Shown: piece after piece, positions 49,707-60,800 of the stretch
Position numbering within the stretch: the first letter of the stretch is position 1
Layout of the letters: each line of letters begins with the position of its first letter
From: Acidobacteriota bacterium
GTDB lineage: Bacteria > Acidobacteriota > Terriglobia > UBA7540
Length of the DNA stretch: 64,000 bases
Reading direction: 5' to 3'
NCBI GenBank assembly: GCA_003165315.1
Contig: PLSX01000231.1
Location: 1-64,000 of the forward strand
Notes under the pieces: generated by a model
Databases searched by the model: none
The model's input: the letters and a program-made list of their open reading frames with translations, nothing else
What the model was told of the DNA's origin: nothing
Program-made: the position numbers and the translations under genes

Positions 49707-51035
49707 ATGAATCAGGTTCTGGTTGTGGACGATGAAATCGCTATGCGGGTTGCGCTGGAGGCAAATTTTCGCCGGCAGGGGTGGAAAGTGACGACAGCCT
49801 CGGGAACAAGTGAAGCACTGGAACGCTTCCGTCAATTCCCATGTCCGCTGGTGGTCACCGACATGCGGATGCCGGATGGCGACGGGCTACGCGTCATGCA
49901 GGGAGTGCGCGCCCTAGCGCCGGAGACCGCGGTGATCTTTCTTACCGCCTTTGCTAACGTGCCGGAGGCTGTAAATGCCATGCGGCAGGGCGCATGCGAT
50001 TACCTGATTAAACCCATCTCCTTTGAGCAATTGAAGGAAGCCGCCGCCCGCATCATGGGTTCGGGTATCAATAAAATCCCAATGGCGGATTATGGGGATT
50101 TTATCGGCAGTTCCACCGTGACCCAGCGGCTGATTGACCGCGCCCGTCAAGTCGCCCGCACCGACGCGGATATTCTCATGGAGGCGGAGAGCGGCACGGG
50201 TAAGGAGTTGCTTGCCCGGCTGGTGCACCGATGCAGCCCTCGCAGTCAGCGTCCCTTTGTTGCGGTCAATTGCGCAGGTTTTCCTGACACCCTGCTGGAG
50301 AGCGAATTGTTCGGCCACATGCGTGGCGCCTTTACCGGAGCAATGGCTTCCAAGGCGGGAAAATTCGAGCTGGCCCACACCGGCACGCTTCTGCTCGACG
50401 AAATCGGCGAGATGCCACTCACCCTGCAGCCGAAGCTGCTGCGGGTTTTGCAAGAACGGGAGATCGACAGGCTGGGTGACACTCGCCCACTCCACATCGA
50501 TGTAAGGGTGATCGCCACCACCAATCGACCTCTGGCGGCAATGGTGGCAGAGGGCAAATTTCGAGCCGACTTATTCTTCCGGCTTAATGTAATTCCCCTC
50601 ACGCTTCCGCCCCTGCGGGAACGGCGCGATGACATTCCGGATCTGGTGAACCACTTCGTACGCAAATACGCTCCGGCCTCGCGCTCGAATGTCGTGCGAT
50701 TTTCACCGGAGCTACTGGAGCGTCTAAGAGCTTATGAATGGCCGGGGAACGTACGCGAGTTGGAAAACTTTGTACGCCGCGCTCTGGTGCTTATTCCTGG
50801 ACCTGTGGTGGGATTGGAACTGCTTCCTGATGCTGGATTTCAGAACGTAGACTCCGCAGCGGGGGAGATTGAACCGGGACTGACCTTGCGCGAACTGGAG
50901 CGCACCCTTCTGGAAAAAACGCTGGACGCAACCGGAGGCAATCGTACGCGCGCGGCGGGAATGCTGGGCGTCAGCCTGCGCACCGTGCGCAATAAGATTC
51001 GTGAATTCGGATTGCCTCCACGGAGGGCGTTATGA
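49707..51035 (+). CDS. Sigma-54-dependent response regulator (FleR/NtrC-like)
   Basis: QVLVVDDEIAMRVALE; VVTDMRMPDGDGL; GAFTGAM; C-terminal Fis HTH (ATGGNRTRAAGMLGVSLRTVRNKI). Confidence 0.92.
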   Translation: MNQVLVVDDEIAMRVALEANFRRQGWKVTTASGTSEALERFRQFPCPLVVTDMRMPDGDGLRVMQGVRALAPETAVIFLTAFANVPEAVNAMRQGACDYLIKPISFEQLKEAAARIMGSGINKIPMADYGDFIGSSTVTQRLIDRARQVARTDADILMEAESGTGKELLARLVHRCSPRSQRPFVAVNCAGFPDTLLESELFGHMRGAFTGAMASKAGKFELAHTGTLLLDEIGEMPLTLQPKLLRVLQEREIDRLGDTRPLHIDVRVIATTNRPLAAMVAEGKFRADLFFRLNVIPLTLPPLRERRDDIPDLVNHFVRKYAPASRSNVVRFSPELLERLRAYEWPGNVRELENFVRRALVLIPGPVVGLELLPDAGFQNVDSAAGEIEPGLTLRELERTLLEKTLDATGGNRTRAAGMLGVSLRTVRNKIREFGLPPRRAL

Positions 51036-51388
51036 ATTGGATTGAAACTCCCACCATGCAGCGTGTCGAGCGCTATTTGGATCTGGTGACTTTTCGTCAT
51101 GAACTGGTTTCCAGCAACCTTGCCAACGTCGATACCCCGGGGTATCACACCCAGGACGTTGATTTCGATGCTGAGGTCCGGCGGGCCGAGCAGAGGCTGG
51201 AGGGCGTGCCAGTGTCCCCCCATGTGCAGGAAGTGAAGGGACTCATCGAACGCCCGGATGGCAACAACGTGAGCCTGGAGCGAGAGACCATGGCCCTGGC
51301 ACAGGTCCAGCTTCAGTACCACGCCGGCGTAGAACTACTTCGTAATGAACTCCATATGGTCCAATCGGCCATCAACGAAGGGAAATAA
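51032..51388 (+). CDS. flgB: Flagellar basal body rod protein FlgB
   Basis: HELVSSNLANVDTPGYHTQDVDFDAEVR; followed by flgC. Confidence 0.93.
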   Translation: MNWIETPTMQRVERYLDLVTFRHELVSSNLANVDTPGYHTQDVDFDAEVRRAEQRLEGVPVSPHVQEVKGLIERPDGNNVSLERETMALAQVQLQYHAGVELLRNELHMVQSAINEGK

Positions 51389-51392
51389 CAAA

Positions 51393-51833
51393 ATGAATCT
51401 ATTTAATGTCCTTGATATCAATTCATCCGCACTGACGGCCGAGCGGGAGCGAGCTGAGGTGACGGCCAGCAACATGGCAAACACTGAGACCACAAGCACC
51501 GCTGGCGGCGGCCCTTACAAGAAACAACTGGTTGTTTTTGGAACGGAGCAGCCGGGTCAGGGCAGGTTCGCGCTGACAATGTCGCGGTTTGGCGATCTAC
51601 ACGCGCGCGGAGTAAAAGTTGAACAGGTAGTGCAGGACAACGCCCCCCCTATCCGTCGCTATGAACCAGGACATCCGGATGCCGATGCCGATGGCTACGT
51701 TTCATTCCCAGACATCAATCCGGTGGAAGAGATGGTCGACTTGATGGGAGCCGCGCAGGCGTACCAGTTGAACGTGTCCGCGGTGCAGGCCACCAAAGCC
51801 ATGATCTCGGAGACGATTCAGATTTTGACGTAG
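51393..51833 (+). CDS. flgC: Flagellar basal body rod protein FlgC
   Basis: ALTAERERAEVTASNMANTETT; GYVSFPDINPVEEMVDLMGAAQAYQLNVSAVQATKAM. Confidence 0.95.
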   Translation: MNLFNVLDINSSALTAERERAEVTASNMANTETTSTAGGGPYKKQLVVFGTEQPGQGRFALTMSRFGDLHARGVKVEQVVQDNAPPIRRYEPGHPDADADGYVSFPDINPVEEMVDLMGAAQAYQLNVSAVQATKAMISETIQILT

Positions 51834-51835
51834 TG

Positions 51836-51955
51836 CTGGAGTCAGGAGTTAGAAGCCAGCGTACGAATTGAATAGACATTGAGACAGCGCTCGTCTGACT
51901 TCTGTCTCCTGACCATTGGCTCCTATCTTCCGACTCCTGAAACTGCCGGAGGGAC
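51836..51955. repeat. Degenerate heptamer arrays in the flgC-fliE spacer (GGAGTCA / CTGACTC-type)
   Basis: ctggagt caggagt tagaagc; ctgactt ctgtctc ctgacca ttggctc ctatctt ccgactc ctgaaac. Confidence 0.8.
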
Positions 51956-51961
51956 ACGACT

Positions 51962-52261
51962 GTGGGCAATACGATTTCAGGTCTACCACAAATCGACTGG
52001 GGAAAAGTCCAACTGGATATCCGCCAGCCTTCCACGGGCCGCTCGGAATTCTTTCAAACGTTAGAAGGCGCCATGGATAAGGTTCAGGAGATGCAATCCG
52101 GGGCGGATCAGCAAGTTGCGAGTGTGCTGCAAGGTAATGGGCAGGATCTGCATTCCGCCATGGTGGCGGTGGAGAAAGCGGATCTTTCGTTTCAAATGAT
52201 GATGCAGGTACGCAACAAGATTGTGCAGGCGTACCAGACAATTTCCCAGATGCAGTTTTGA
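51962..52261 (+). CDS. fliE: Flagellar hook-basal body protein FliE
   Basis: DLHSAMVAVEKADLSFQMMMQVRNKIVQAYQTISQMQF C-terminal signature. Confidence 0.92.
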   Translation: MGNTISGLPQIDWGKVQLDIRQPSTGRSEFFQTLEGAMDKVQEMQSGADQQVASVLQGNGQDLHSAMVAVEKADLSFQMMMQVRNKIVQAYQTISQMQF

Positions 52262-52262
52262 C

Positions 52263-52360
52263 TTTCGGCGCTCAGCATTCAACAACAGCCGAGCGGCATA
52301 AATATATGCCGGAAACTGACGGTTGAAAGCTGACATCCGCGAGCTAAGGGCTGAGAGCTT
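52263..52360. repeat. Degenerate heptamer array in the fliE-fliF spacer
   Basis: ggaaact gacggtt gaaagct gacatcc gcgagct aagggct gagagct in period 7. Confidence 0.7.
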
Positions 52361-52363
52361 TAG

Positions 52364-54031
52364 ATGGCCTTGAACGCCGATCAAGTAACCAATCAAGTCG
52401 CCGCTTTCGTGCGAGGACTGACCCTTCGCCAGAAGATTACTGTTGGTGTGGGCGCCGCCGCCATCGCCATAACGATCTGGGCATTTGTCGCAATGATCGA
52501 AAGGGCTGATTACAAGACGCTTTATTCCGGATTGTCATCAAGCGACGCGCAGTCCATGTCGCAGAGGCTTTCGGCAAAGAACATTCCTTTTCAGTTGTCG
52601 AGCGACGGGGCCAGCATTCTGGTTCCCGCTGACCAACTGGACAAAGCACGCCTGGATATTGCAGCAGACGGTTCACCGCAGACCGGCAGGATGGGGTTTG
52701 AGCTTTTTGACAAACCGAATTGGGCAGGAAGCGATTTTGCCGAAAAGGTTAACTATCAGCGGGCGCTGGAGGGCGAGTTGGAGCGGACGGTTCAAACCAT
52801 GGATGGGATTGATGCCGTGCGGGTCCACCTGGTGTTGCCACAGGAGTCGCTGTTCACAGAGCAGGAACGCGAGGCCAAAGCCTCAGTGGTCATCAAGCTA
52901 AAAAGTGGGCGGCTGGATGACGATGCGCAGGAAGCCATCACTCATCTGGTGGCCAGTGCAGTGGACAACTTAAGGCACGAGAATGTGACGTTGATTAATG
53001 CTGATGGGGGAATGCCAATTCTGGCACATGCGGGGGGAACTGAAAATCGTCCAAGAGCCTGGGTGGAATTTGAAACCGCCCTCGCACAAAAGGTTGTCGC
53101 AACGCTGGAACCCGTTGTGGGACTGGGAAAAGCCCGTGCGAACGTGACCGTGGAATACGACCTGGCAACCAGCGACAGTACGCAGGAAACGTACGATCCC
53201 AATGGGGCGGTGGTCTTGACCTCACAGATTTCTGAGGAGCGGGTGGGCGAAACCGGGGCCCAAGGCACCCCTGGAACAACATCCAATATTCCCGGGAAGC
53301 AACCCGCGACGCCCACGAAACCTCCTGCCGCCGCCGATTCCGAGTCGCAAGGCCTTCACACAGAAAGCAAGACATTTGCTGTAAGCAAGATGGTCCGCCA
53401 CTCAGTGCAGCCCGCGGGAACCCTTAAACGCATTAATGCCGCCGTACTGGTGGATGACGCAACGGAATTCAGCGATAGTCGTGGCCAGAAAGTGACAACG
53501 CGCCGGAAGAGAACCCCGGAAGAGATGAAGCAGATTGAGGATTTGGTGGCAGCAGCGATTGGAATTGATGCCACACGGGGAGATAAAGTGGCGGTGGAAA
53601 ATCTCTCATTTCAAATTCTGCCGCTGGAAACGCCCGCTCCTCCAACCCTATCCGAGCGTATTGTACCCATCGTTGATAAGTGGATCAACGTCATCCGTTA
53701 TGGGGCGTTGATCCTTCTGTTCCTTCTGATCTATATGTTGGTTCTGCGTCCCATCAAACACCAGATTGTGACCACATTCCAGGAACTGCCCAAACAATTA
53801 GGAATGGCTAGGATATCGCGGGAGGCTTTACCGGGGAGTGCACATAGCGTCCCTGCCACGAAGGCGGACGATACAGCCACCCTTGAGGCTTCGCTTTCAC
53901 AGTTGGGGGATTCTCCCTTGGAAGCTAAGCAAGCTATCCTTCTGAAGAAGAACCTGCTGGAAAAGGTCAAAAAGGAACCCGCGGGAGCCAGCCGGTTAAT
54001 TCAGAATTGGATGCGGCAGGAGGGTAAATGA
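52364..54031 (+). CDS. fliF: Flagellar M-ring protein FliF
   Basis: YKTLYSGLSSSDAQSMSQRL; MGFELFDKPNWAGSDFAEKVNYQRALEGELERTVQTMDGIDAVRVHLVLP. Confidence 0.95.
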   Translation: MALNADQVTNQVAAFVRGLTLRQKITVGVGAAAIAITIWAFVAMIERADYKTLYSGLSSSDAQSMSQRLSAKNIPFQLSSDGASILVPADQLDKARLDIAADGSPQTGRMGFELFDKPNWAGSDFAEKVNYQRALEGELERTVQTMDGIDAVRVHLVLPQESLFTEQEREAKASVVIKLKSGRLDDDAQEAITHLVASAVDNLRHENVTLINADGGMPILAHAGGTENRPRAWVEFETALAQKVVATLEPVVGLGKARANVTVEYDLATSDSTQETYDPNGAVVLTSQISEERVGETGAQGTPGTTSNIPGKQPATPTKPPAAADSESQGLHTESKTFAVSKMVRHSVQPAGTLKRINAAVLVDDATEFSDSRGQKVTTRRKRTPEEMKQIEDLVAAAIGIDATRGDKVAVENLSFQILPLETPAPPTLSERIVPIVDKWINVIRYGALILLFLLIYMLVLRPIKHQIVTTFQELPKQLGMARISREALPGSAHSVPATKADDTATLEASLSQLGDSPLEAKQAILLKKNLLEKVKKEPAGASRLIQNWMRQEGK

Positions 54032-55071
54032 CGAGCGCCGCGGAAACAGCAAAAACGTCACCGGGCCAAAACCTGACTGGCATCCGTAAAGCAGCTATTC
54101 TACTTGTCCTGCTGGGCGACGAGGCTGCCAGCCTGGTTTATAGGAACTTGCCCGAAGAAGACCTGCAAATGCTGACTGAGGAGATATCCGAGCTGGATTA
54201 CATATCTCCTGAAACTGCCTCTCAAATCCTCCAGGAATATTACCGCTTAACCGTTACCGAGGAATATCTTGCGCAAGGCGGGGCTGATTACGCCAAAGCG
54301 CTTCTGGTGAAGGCCTTCGGGGAGGATGGTGCAAAAACATTACTCAAACAGGTTGAGAGCTATCAGGAAGCCCGCGCCACCAACCTGGACTCTCTGCAAA
54401 GGGCCGATCCTCAGCAGCTTGTGATGTTCGTAGAAGGCGAACACCCGCAAACCGTTGCCCTGGTTTTGGCGCATTTGGGGCTGAAGTCGGCATCGGAAGT
54501 CATTTTACTTCTACCGGAAAAAACGCGCGCAGAAGTGGTACGCCGACTCGCCGAAATGCATCAATTTTCGCCGGAAATGGTCCAAAAGATCGCATTGGTG
54601 CTCAACAAGAAACTCAAAGCCTTGGGCGAACAGAACCGGCGGGCCTATGGCGGCATTAAAGCCGTCTCTGAAATGCTGAATCGGGTCGAGCCCAACAGTG
54701 TTAAAACCATCCTTGAAACGATTGAACAGGATGATCCGAAACTTGCCCTGAGTATCCGCAATCTGATGTTCACTTTTGAGGATTTCCTCTCTGTTCCGGA
54801 AAGCAGCATGCGTGAACTCTTAAGCCATTTGGACAAAAAGACACTGGCAGTTGCTCTCAAGGGGTCGTCCGAAGACATGAAAAATCACGTCTTCAAAACA
54901 ATGTCTTCCCGCGCTTCGCAGATGTTGAAAGAGGACATGGAAGCGCTCGGCCCTGTGCGCTCCCGCGAAGTGGCCACAGCCCAGCAAGACATTGTGCAAC
55001 AGGCACGCAAGCTCGAAGCGGATGGAAAGTTGACTCTGAAGAGCTTTGGGGATGACGCTTATGTTGTCTGA
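54028..55071 (+). CDS. fliG: Flagellar motor switch protein FliG
   Basis: GIRKAAILLVLLGDEAASLVYRNL; EHPQTVALVLAHL; RAYGGIKAVSEMLNR. Confidence 0.95.
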   Translation: MTSAAETAKTSPGQNLTGIRKAAILLVLLGDEAASLVYRNLPEEDLQMLTEEISELDYISPETASQILQEYYRLTVTEEYLAQGGADYAKALLVKAFGEDGAKTLLKQVESYQEARATNLDSLQRADPQQLVMFVEGEHPQTVALVLAHLGLKSASEVILLLPEKTRAEVVRRLAEMHQFSPEMVQKIALVLNKKLKALGEQNRRAYGGIKAVSEMLNRVEPNSVKTILETIEQDDPKLALSIRNLMFTFEDFLSVPESSMRELLSHLDKKTLAVALKGSSEDMKNHVFKTMSSRASQMLKEDMEALGPVRSREVATAQQDIVQQARKLEADGKLTLKSFGDDAYVV

Positions 55072-55777
55072 TTCTAATCTTCCAACCCACGAGGCGGACC
55101 CGCAAGCGGCTGCGTATGTGTACCCACCACCCCTGGTTCCCGGCGCTGTGGGCAAGCCACCTTCCTCAGGGGGCAGCCCATCCACTCTGGAACGCCTTTG
55201 GACTGCGGAAACCAAGGCATCAGCTCCATCCAGTTCACCGCCCATAAGTGAAGAACAGATTCGAGCCCGAGAAGCCCGTGCTCGAAAAGAGGGGCGGGAT
55301 GAGGGTGTGGCGCAAGGACTAGCTGAATTTGAGAAAAGGGTTTTAGCCGAGAAGCAATTGCTGGCTGAGGCAATTGGGGGATTCGCTCGCGAGCGGGCAA
55401 CTTACTTTCAGCGGGTGGAAGCTGAAGTGGTGGCATTGGCTGTGGCGATTGCGCGCAAGATCCTGCACCGGGAAGCCCAGGTTGACCCTCTGCTCCTTGC
55501 CGGGGTCGTGCGCGTTGGGCTCGACAACGTCGCTGCCGGCACGCATGTCCGGTTGCACGTTCACCCAAAGCAGGTCCAAGCCTGGAAGGATTTCTTCTCC
55601 CAGCAGAACGACATGCAATCGGCTCCCGAGTTGATGGGAGACCCTACGCTCGGGCTGGGACACTGCATGTTGGAAACCGAATTGGGCTCCACTGACTTGA
55701 CACTGGAATCCCAACTCAAGGAGATCGAGCAAGGCTTTTTTGACTTACTGGCCCAGCGCCCCCAGAAACACTCATGA
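55061..55777 (+). CDS. fliH: Flagellar assembly protein FliH
   Basis: FliH-like coiled coil and C-terminal ALAVAIARKILHREAQVDP; between fliG and fliI. Confidence 0.85.
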   Translation: MLSDSNLPTHEADPQAAAYVYPPPLVPGAVGKPPSSGGSPSTLERLWTAETKASAPSSSPPISEEQIRAREARARKEGRDEGVAQGLAEFEKRVLAEKQLLAEAIGGFARERATYFQRVEAEVVALAVAIARKILHREAQVDPLLLAGVVRVGLDNVAAGTHVRLHVHPKQVQAWKDFFSQQNDMQSAPELMGDPTLGLGHCMLETELGSTDLTLESQLKEIEQGFFDLLAQRPQKHS

Positions 55778-57087
55778 ACAACCCTTCCTTGCTGGCTCCT
55801 TACTTCCGGCGCCTCGAAAGTCTCTCCACGACGCGCTGGTATGGCCGGGTCACTAAAGCAGTGGGACATATCGTGGAATCAGAAGGACCGTTCTGCTCCC
55901 TTGGTGAGTGTTGTGAGGTTGTTGGCCCCGGCGGCGAGCCCCACGCGGGAGAAGTGGTAGGCTTCCGGGGAAGCACGGTTCTCTCCATGCCTCTGGAAAG
56001 GCTCAACGGCATCCGCTATGGAGACAGTATTGCAACTTGGGGCGCTAAGGCTACTTTACGCGTTGGGGATGAACTGCTCGGGCGCGTGATTGATGGCAGC
56101 GGCAAGCCCCTGGATTCGCGGCCAGACTATGTTGCGCGTGACTCGTGGCCGCTGCACGCGCTTGGCCCCTTGCCACTTGACCGCCTCTCGATTCGAGAGC
56201 CGCTCGGCTGCGGGGTACGCGCCATCGACGCATTCCTGACTTGCGGACGCGGACAGAGAGTGGGAGTTTTTGGAGGCAGCGGTGTCGGCAAAAGCACTTT
56301 GCTGGGGCTGATGGCCCGGGGCAGCTCTGCGGACGTAACGGTGATGGCGCTGGTGGGTGAACGCGGGCGCGAGGTACGTGAGTTTCTGGAAGGAACACTG
56401 GGAGACGAAGGCAGAAAGCGCTCCGTTGTCGTTGTCTCCACGTCGGATCAGTCTCCTCTGCTAAGGATCCGGGCCGCTCTGGTTGCCACCACCGTTTCCG
56501 AATACTTCGCCATGAATGGAAAGAACGTCCTGCTGGTCGTCGACTCTTTGACACGCTTTGCCATGGCCCAACGTGAGATCGGACTGGCGGCGGGTGAACC
56601 TCCGACTGCCAAGGGTTACACTCCTTCCGTCTTCACCATGCTGGCGCAACTCATCGAGCGTGCAGGCCACTTCAACAGGGGCAGCATCACCGCCTTTTAC
56701 ACGGTGCTTATGGAAGGGGATGACCAGCAGGACCCCCTGGTGGACGCGGTTCGAGCCTTGCTGGACGGCCACATTGTGCTTGATCGGCGCCTCGGCTCCC
56801 AGGGACACTATCCCGCAATATCGATACTGGATAGCCTGAGCCGGTTAATGCCCGCAATTTGCCGCCCTGACCACCTGGAGAAAGCACGCAGGCTGCGCAG
56901 GTTGCTGGCCGTCTATACCGCCTCAGAAGATTTGATTCGAGTGGGCGCCTACCAGAAGGGTCTTGACCCTATTCTTGATCAGGCAATTGACGTGATGCCT
57001 GCCCTCAACAAATTTCTTCAGCAGAAAGGGGACGAAAAAGCACCGCTGCCGAATACTTTGGCAGCCCTCCAGGCGCTGAAGGGATGA
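55774..57087 (+). CDS. fliI: Flagellum-specific ATPase FliI
   Basis: GVFGGSGVGKSTLLGLMARG; VGERGREVREF; LLVVDSLTRFAMAQREIGLAAGEPP. Confidence 0.96.
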   Translation: MNNPSLLAPYFRRLESLSTTRWYGRVTKAVGHIVESEGPFCSLGECCEVVGPGGEPHAGEVVGFRGSTVLSMPLERLNGIRYGDSIATWGAKATLRVGDELLGRVIDGSGKPLDSRPDYVARDSWPLHALGPLPLDRLSIREPLGCGVRAIDAFLTCGRGQRVGVFGGSGVGKSTLLGLMARGSSADVTVMALVGERGREVREFLEGTLGDEGRKRSVVVVSTSDQSPLLRIRAALVATTVSEYFAMNGKNVLLVVDSLTRFAMAQREIGLAAGEPPTAKGYTPSVFTMLAQLIERAGHFNRGSITAFYTVLMEGDDQQDPLVDAVRALLDGHIVLDRRLGSQGHYPAISILDSLSRLMPAICRPDHLEKARRLRRLLAVYTASEDLIRVGAYQKGLDPILDQAIDVMPALNKFLQQKGDEKAPLPNTLAALQALKG

Positions 57088-57256
57088 GCAACTGCGATTT
57101 CTGGATTCGGGCTTAAATTTCAAATCTGAAATTAGGGGTCCAGTCCTAAACTTCGAATCCCGTTAATGGCCGAGAAGAGCAGCAGGGAGCCACCAATAGG
57201 CGTCGCGAAGTGAAAAACCGCTTTGCTATATTCCTAGTCCAAAATCAGAAGATCCC

Positions 57257-57706
57257 ATGCCCTTCCGTTTCTCCCTACAAGCCGTGCTCCGTTGTCGCGA
57301 GAGTTTTGAGCGGCGAGAGCGGCAACGACTCCAGATGATCGCGCGCGAGGTGGTGAAGGCGCAGCAGCAAAGGGAACAGGCAAAGGTTGAACGGGGCAGC
57401 GCCTTGGCCGAGTTTCAAAAAAAACTCCGCGAGGGTATGAATACGATGGAAATGCGGTTTGAGTTGGCCGGTGACCACGCCCGCAGGCGACGAATCGCCT
57501 TATTAACCGAACATTCTATCAAGCTGGAGGATTTGCGCCGCCGTCAACTTGAAGTGTTTCGCAAAGCCCAGCAACAGCGGAAAATCCTGGAGAATCTGCG
57601 CGAGCGCCAGCTATCCGCCTACCAATTGATTCAGGCTCGCCGCGAGCAGCAGGAGATGGACGATAGATTTCTTATTACGCACGCCAGACAATTCATGAGT
57701 TCGTAG
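57257..57706 (+). CDS. fliJ: Flagellar export protein FliJ
   Basis: MPFRFSLQAVLRCRESFERRERQRLQMI coiled-coil; follows fliI. Confidence 0.85.
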   Translation: MPFRFSLQAVLRCRESFERRERQRLQMIAREVVKAQQQREQAKVERGSALAEFQKKLREGMNTMEMRFELAGDHARRRRIALLTEHSIKLEDLRRRQLEVFRKAQQQRKILENLRERQLSAYQLIQARREQQEMDDRFLITHARQFMSS

Positions 57707-57774
57707 TTGCCTCAAACTCCCAGGCGGGCAAGACCGACAAGGCTGGCTGGCGCAAAGATGTGCCATCAACGGAA

Positions 57775-57808
57775 AGGGCCTTGCCCGTCGAATGACGAAC
57801 AAGGCCCT
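57775..57808. terminator. Candidate hairpin between convergent fliJ and the Ig lipoprotein gene
   Basis: agggccttg ... caaggccct 9-bp stem; T tract weak. Confidence 0.45.
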
Positions 57809-57828
57809 CTTGCCTTGGAGTCAACTGC

Positions 57829-60800
57829 TTATTGCTTGATAATCTGAATGATGGGGAAAGCCTGTGTCGCATTGTCGATATTCACTACCTTGGTGGTGGA
57901 GATCATGATGGCATTGATCCCCGTGTAGCTAGAGTTGGTGGTGAAGGTGCCATTGGAATTCACCGTTCCAAGTGTGGTACTCGTGGTCTGATCGGCGTCC
58001 TGGGTCACTGCGGATCCGACGGCACTAATGTAGTCGCCGATAATATCGACGTCGCCGCTGGCGCTAAACGTTCGCACTTCTACGTCTATCATATCGTCGG
58101 CTGCGGTTCCTTCGCCGACCACTTCACTATCGCCATCGTAGAAAGTGCCAGAGATAGAAGTGGCGGAGAAGCCGCCGCTTGGGGCCACCTGCGATTCAAA
58201 CTGACCAGCATAAACACCCAGTCCCGTTCCGAGCATAACACCGGTGTTCGGGCCGTTGAGGTAGAGCACCGGAGGGTACATTTTCGAATAGGTCGTAAGA
58301 TACATGGTACAAGTGGCTCCACTGGTTACGACCCGGCCATAGGTATCGGTTTGATAAGTACATGCCGGGCTTTGAGGAGGTTCCGCACTGCCATCCACAT
58401 CCTCGTAGTAGTTGGCAGTATAGCCTGAGGATCCGGTGACGTTGATGATTCCAAGCTCGGCGCTCTGCGTCCCTGTCACATAATAGACGAGATTGCTGCC
58501 CGTGGTTAGCGATAGGGAACCGCTCTGGAGTTTCGCCCCCCCGACGAGAATTGCGGTGCTGCTGGAGAGAGCATCCGTCGACATTTCCAGGAATTCCGAA
58601 CTGGACACCAGGTAGGCCACGTGGTTGGCGGTTATGCCGTTCAGCGACGTGGCGTCAGTAAACCGGCCGGTCGTTGGGTTTGGGGCCGAATAGGTGCCGG
58701 TAATGCCTGAGTAAGGTGTGGAGAGACCATTGCCACCATTTATGACACCCTCCACGTTGATATCATATTCGCCGTTCGTAACGGTACCGCCGCTCGTACC
58801 AGCCTTGGTTGTTATCATCCCTACCACGCCGGTACGATATTGGCTTGTTCCGTAGACGCCAGTGTATAGGTAAGCATAGCTGCCACTGGGAACACTTGTT
58901 GGAATGCTCTGTAGCCGGATTTGACCCACCGCGCTTATGTAGGTGGCGTCGGTGGCATTATCCCATTCGACTAAGCGGCCTGCTGTCGCCACGTTTGAGG
59001 TTACGCCACCGATGGAAAGCCTTGTGGTGAAGGTGCCCGAACTGGTTGCGATAGTAGCGCAGCCGAGGTGGTTCGAACCCACCGAGTAAGAGCTTTGAGT
59101 AGGATCGATGGTCGCGCCAGATTGGACGAGGGTGCCATTGCTATCGAGTGTTCCCGCCGTGATCTTACCGGTGCCATCGGCCGTAAAGGAACCGATCACA
59201 GCCAGGAAGCCCGACTCAGTATATCCGCTCAGGCCGAAGGCGTATTGCCCCTTGAGGAGCGACTCGCTGCCCGAATCCGAGCAAGCGGCTGTCGCATTGA
59301 CCGTGATGCTGAGCGACTGCGTGGCAGTAAGACTCGTAGTTGTATCCAACACCTGCACGGTGAATTTAAACGTACCAGTAGCTGTGGGGGTACCTGAAAT
59401 GAGCCCGGACGAGGACAGTGTTGAAAACCCTGTGGGAAGACTACCCGAAGTGAGGCTCCAAGTATAGTTCCCACTGCCGCCCGTCGCCGTGAGCTGGTAG
59501 CCGCTGGTGTCGTAAACCTGATTCTCGACACCGCTGGGCAACGAGGTGGTGGTGATACCCAGGATTGAGATGCTAAACGACTGGGTTTGACTCTGGGCTG
59601 GTAGCGGCACACTTGAATCCGTCACCTTCACGCTGAAGTTAGAGGTTCCTCCCGCCGAGGGTGTACCTGTAATGGCTCCCGTCGAAGTGTTCAGATTCAA
59701 CCCTGCGGGTAGGGAGCCGGAGGTAACACTGTAGGTCAAAGGCGCCGTCCCCCCCGTGGGGGTTGGGAGCGAGGTGGTGTAAGCTGTCCCCACCGCCCCA
59801 CCGGGCAACGTCGCCGTGGTGAAGCCCAGCGCGGTGGTTATCAAGATGCTGAGAGGCTGCGTTGCGGTCTTCGAGGTGGTTGTATCCATCACCTGGACAG
59901 TGAAGTTATACGTTCCTGTCGCGGTAGGTGTCCCCGAAATAAGCCCCGACGTGGGCAGTGGTAAGAACCCTGCAGGCAGAGTACCTGCCGTGATGCTCCA
60001 GGAATAGTTCCCGCTGCCACCCGCCGCACCGAGCTGCTGGCTGTAGAGCGTCCCCTGAAAACCATAGGGCAATGACGTGACAGTGACGGTCAGCCCGGCG
60101 TAAATGGAGGAGGACAGGGTATAGGACTGGGTTTGCGGCGGCACGCTTGAATCCGCCAGTTTCACTGTGAAGCCAAAAGCTCCTGTCGTTGTGGGCGTTC
60201 CCGCAAGAGTCGAACTGAGGGTTGTCGAGGGCGTCGCGGCCAACCATGTCGGCAGTCCTGTGTAGCTCCAAGAGTAAGGAGCCAACCCACCGCTCGCGGT
60301 AAGAGTGGTCGTATAGGCCTGATTCACCGTCGCCGAGGGTAGCGTCGGCTGGGCAAAACTCAACACGGTGGTGATCGTTATGCTAAGAGGCTGCTGCCTG
60401 GTCACGTTGTTTGCATCAACAATCTGGATGGTGAAGGGATATGTTCCTGCCACTGTGGGTGTACCGGATATGATGTAATTCAGCCCCGTTGGGGAGGGGG
60501 TGGGAGGCAACAGCCCTGGCGGCAGTGATCCCGAAACAATGGTCCAAGTGTAAGCCCCCAGTCCTCCCACCGCCGTTATCGTATAGGTGGTGTTGGCATG
60601 CCCAACGAAACCGGTGTTGAGGGAGGTCGTGGTGATGGCGAGTCCCGCATATACCGTGGTGCTCAGGTTCCAAGTTTGGGTCTGCGGAGGCACGCTCGAA
60701 TCCGCCAGTTTCACTGTGAAGCCAAAAGTTCCTGTCGTTGTGGGTGTGCCCGCCAGAGTCGAACTAAGCGTTGTCGAGGGCGTCGCGGCCAACCATGTCG

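Noticed and set aside
57832-58428. Plus-strand ORF (198 aa) opposite the Ig lipoprotein gene, and many other antisense ORFs
   Set aside because: Antisense to a well-supported CDS with low-complexity composition; expected by chance in GC-rich sequence.
59060-59095. tRNA-like ggttcgaaccc motif
   Set aside because: Lies inside the Ig lipoprotein coding frame with no acceptor or anticodon stems around it.
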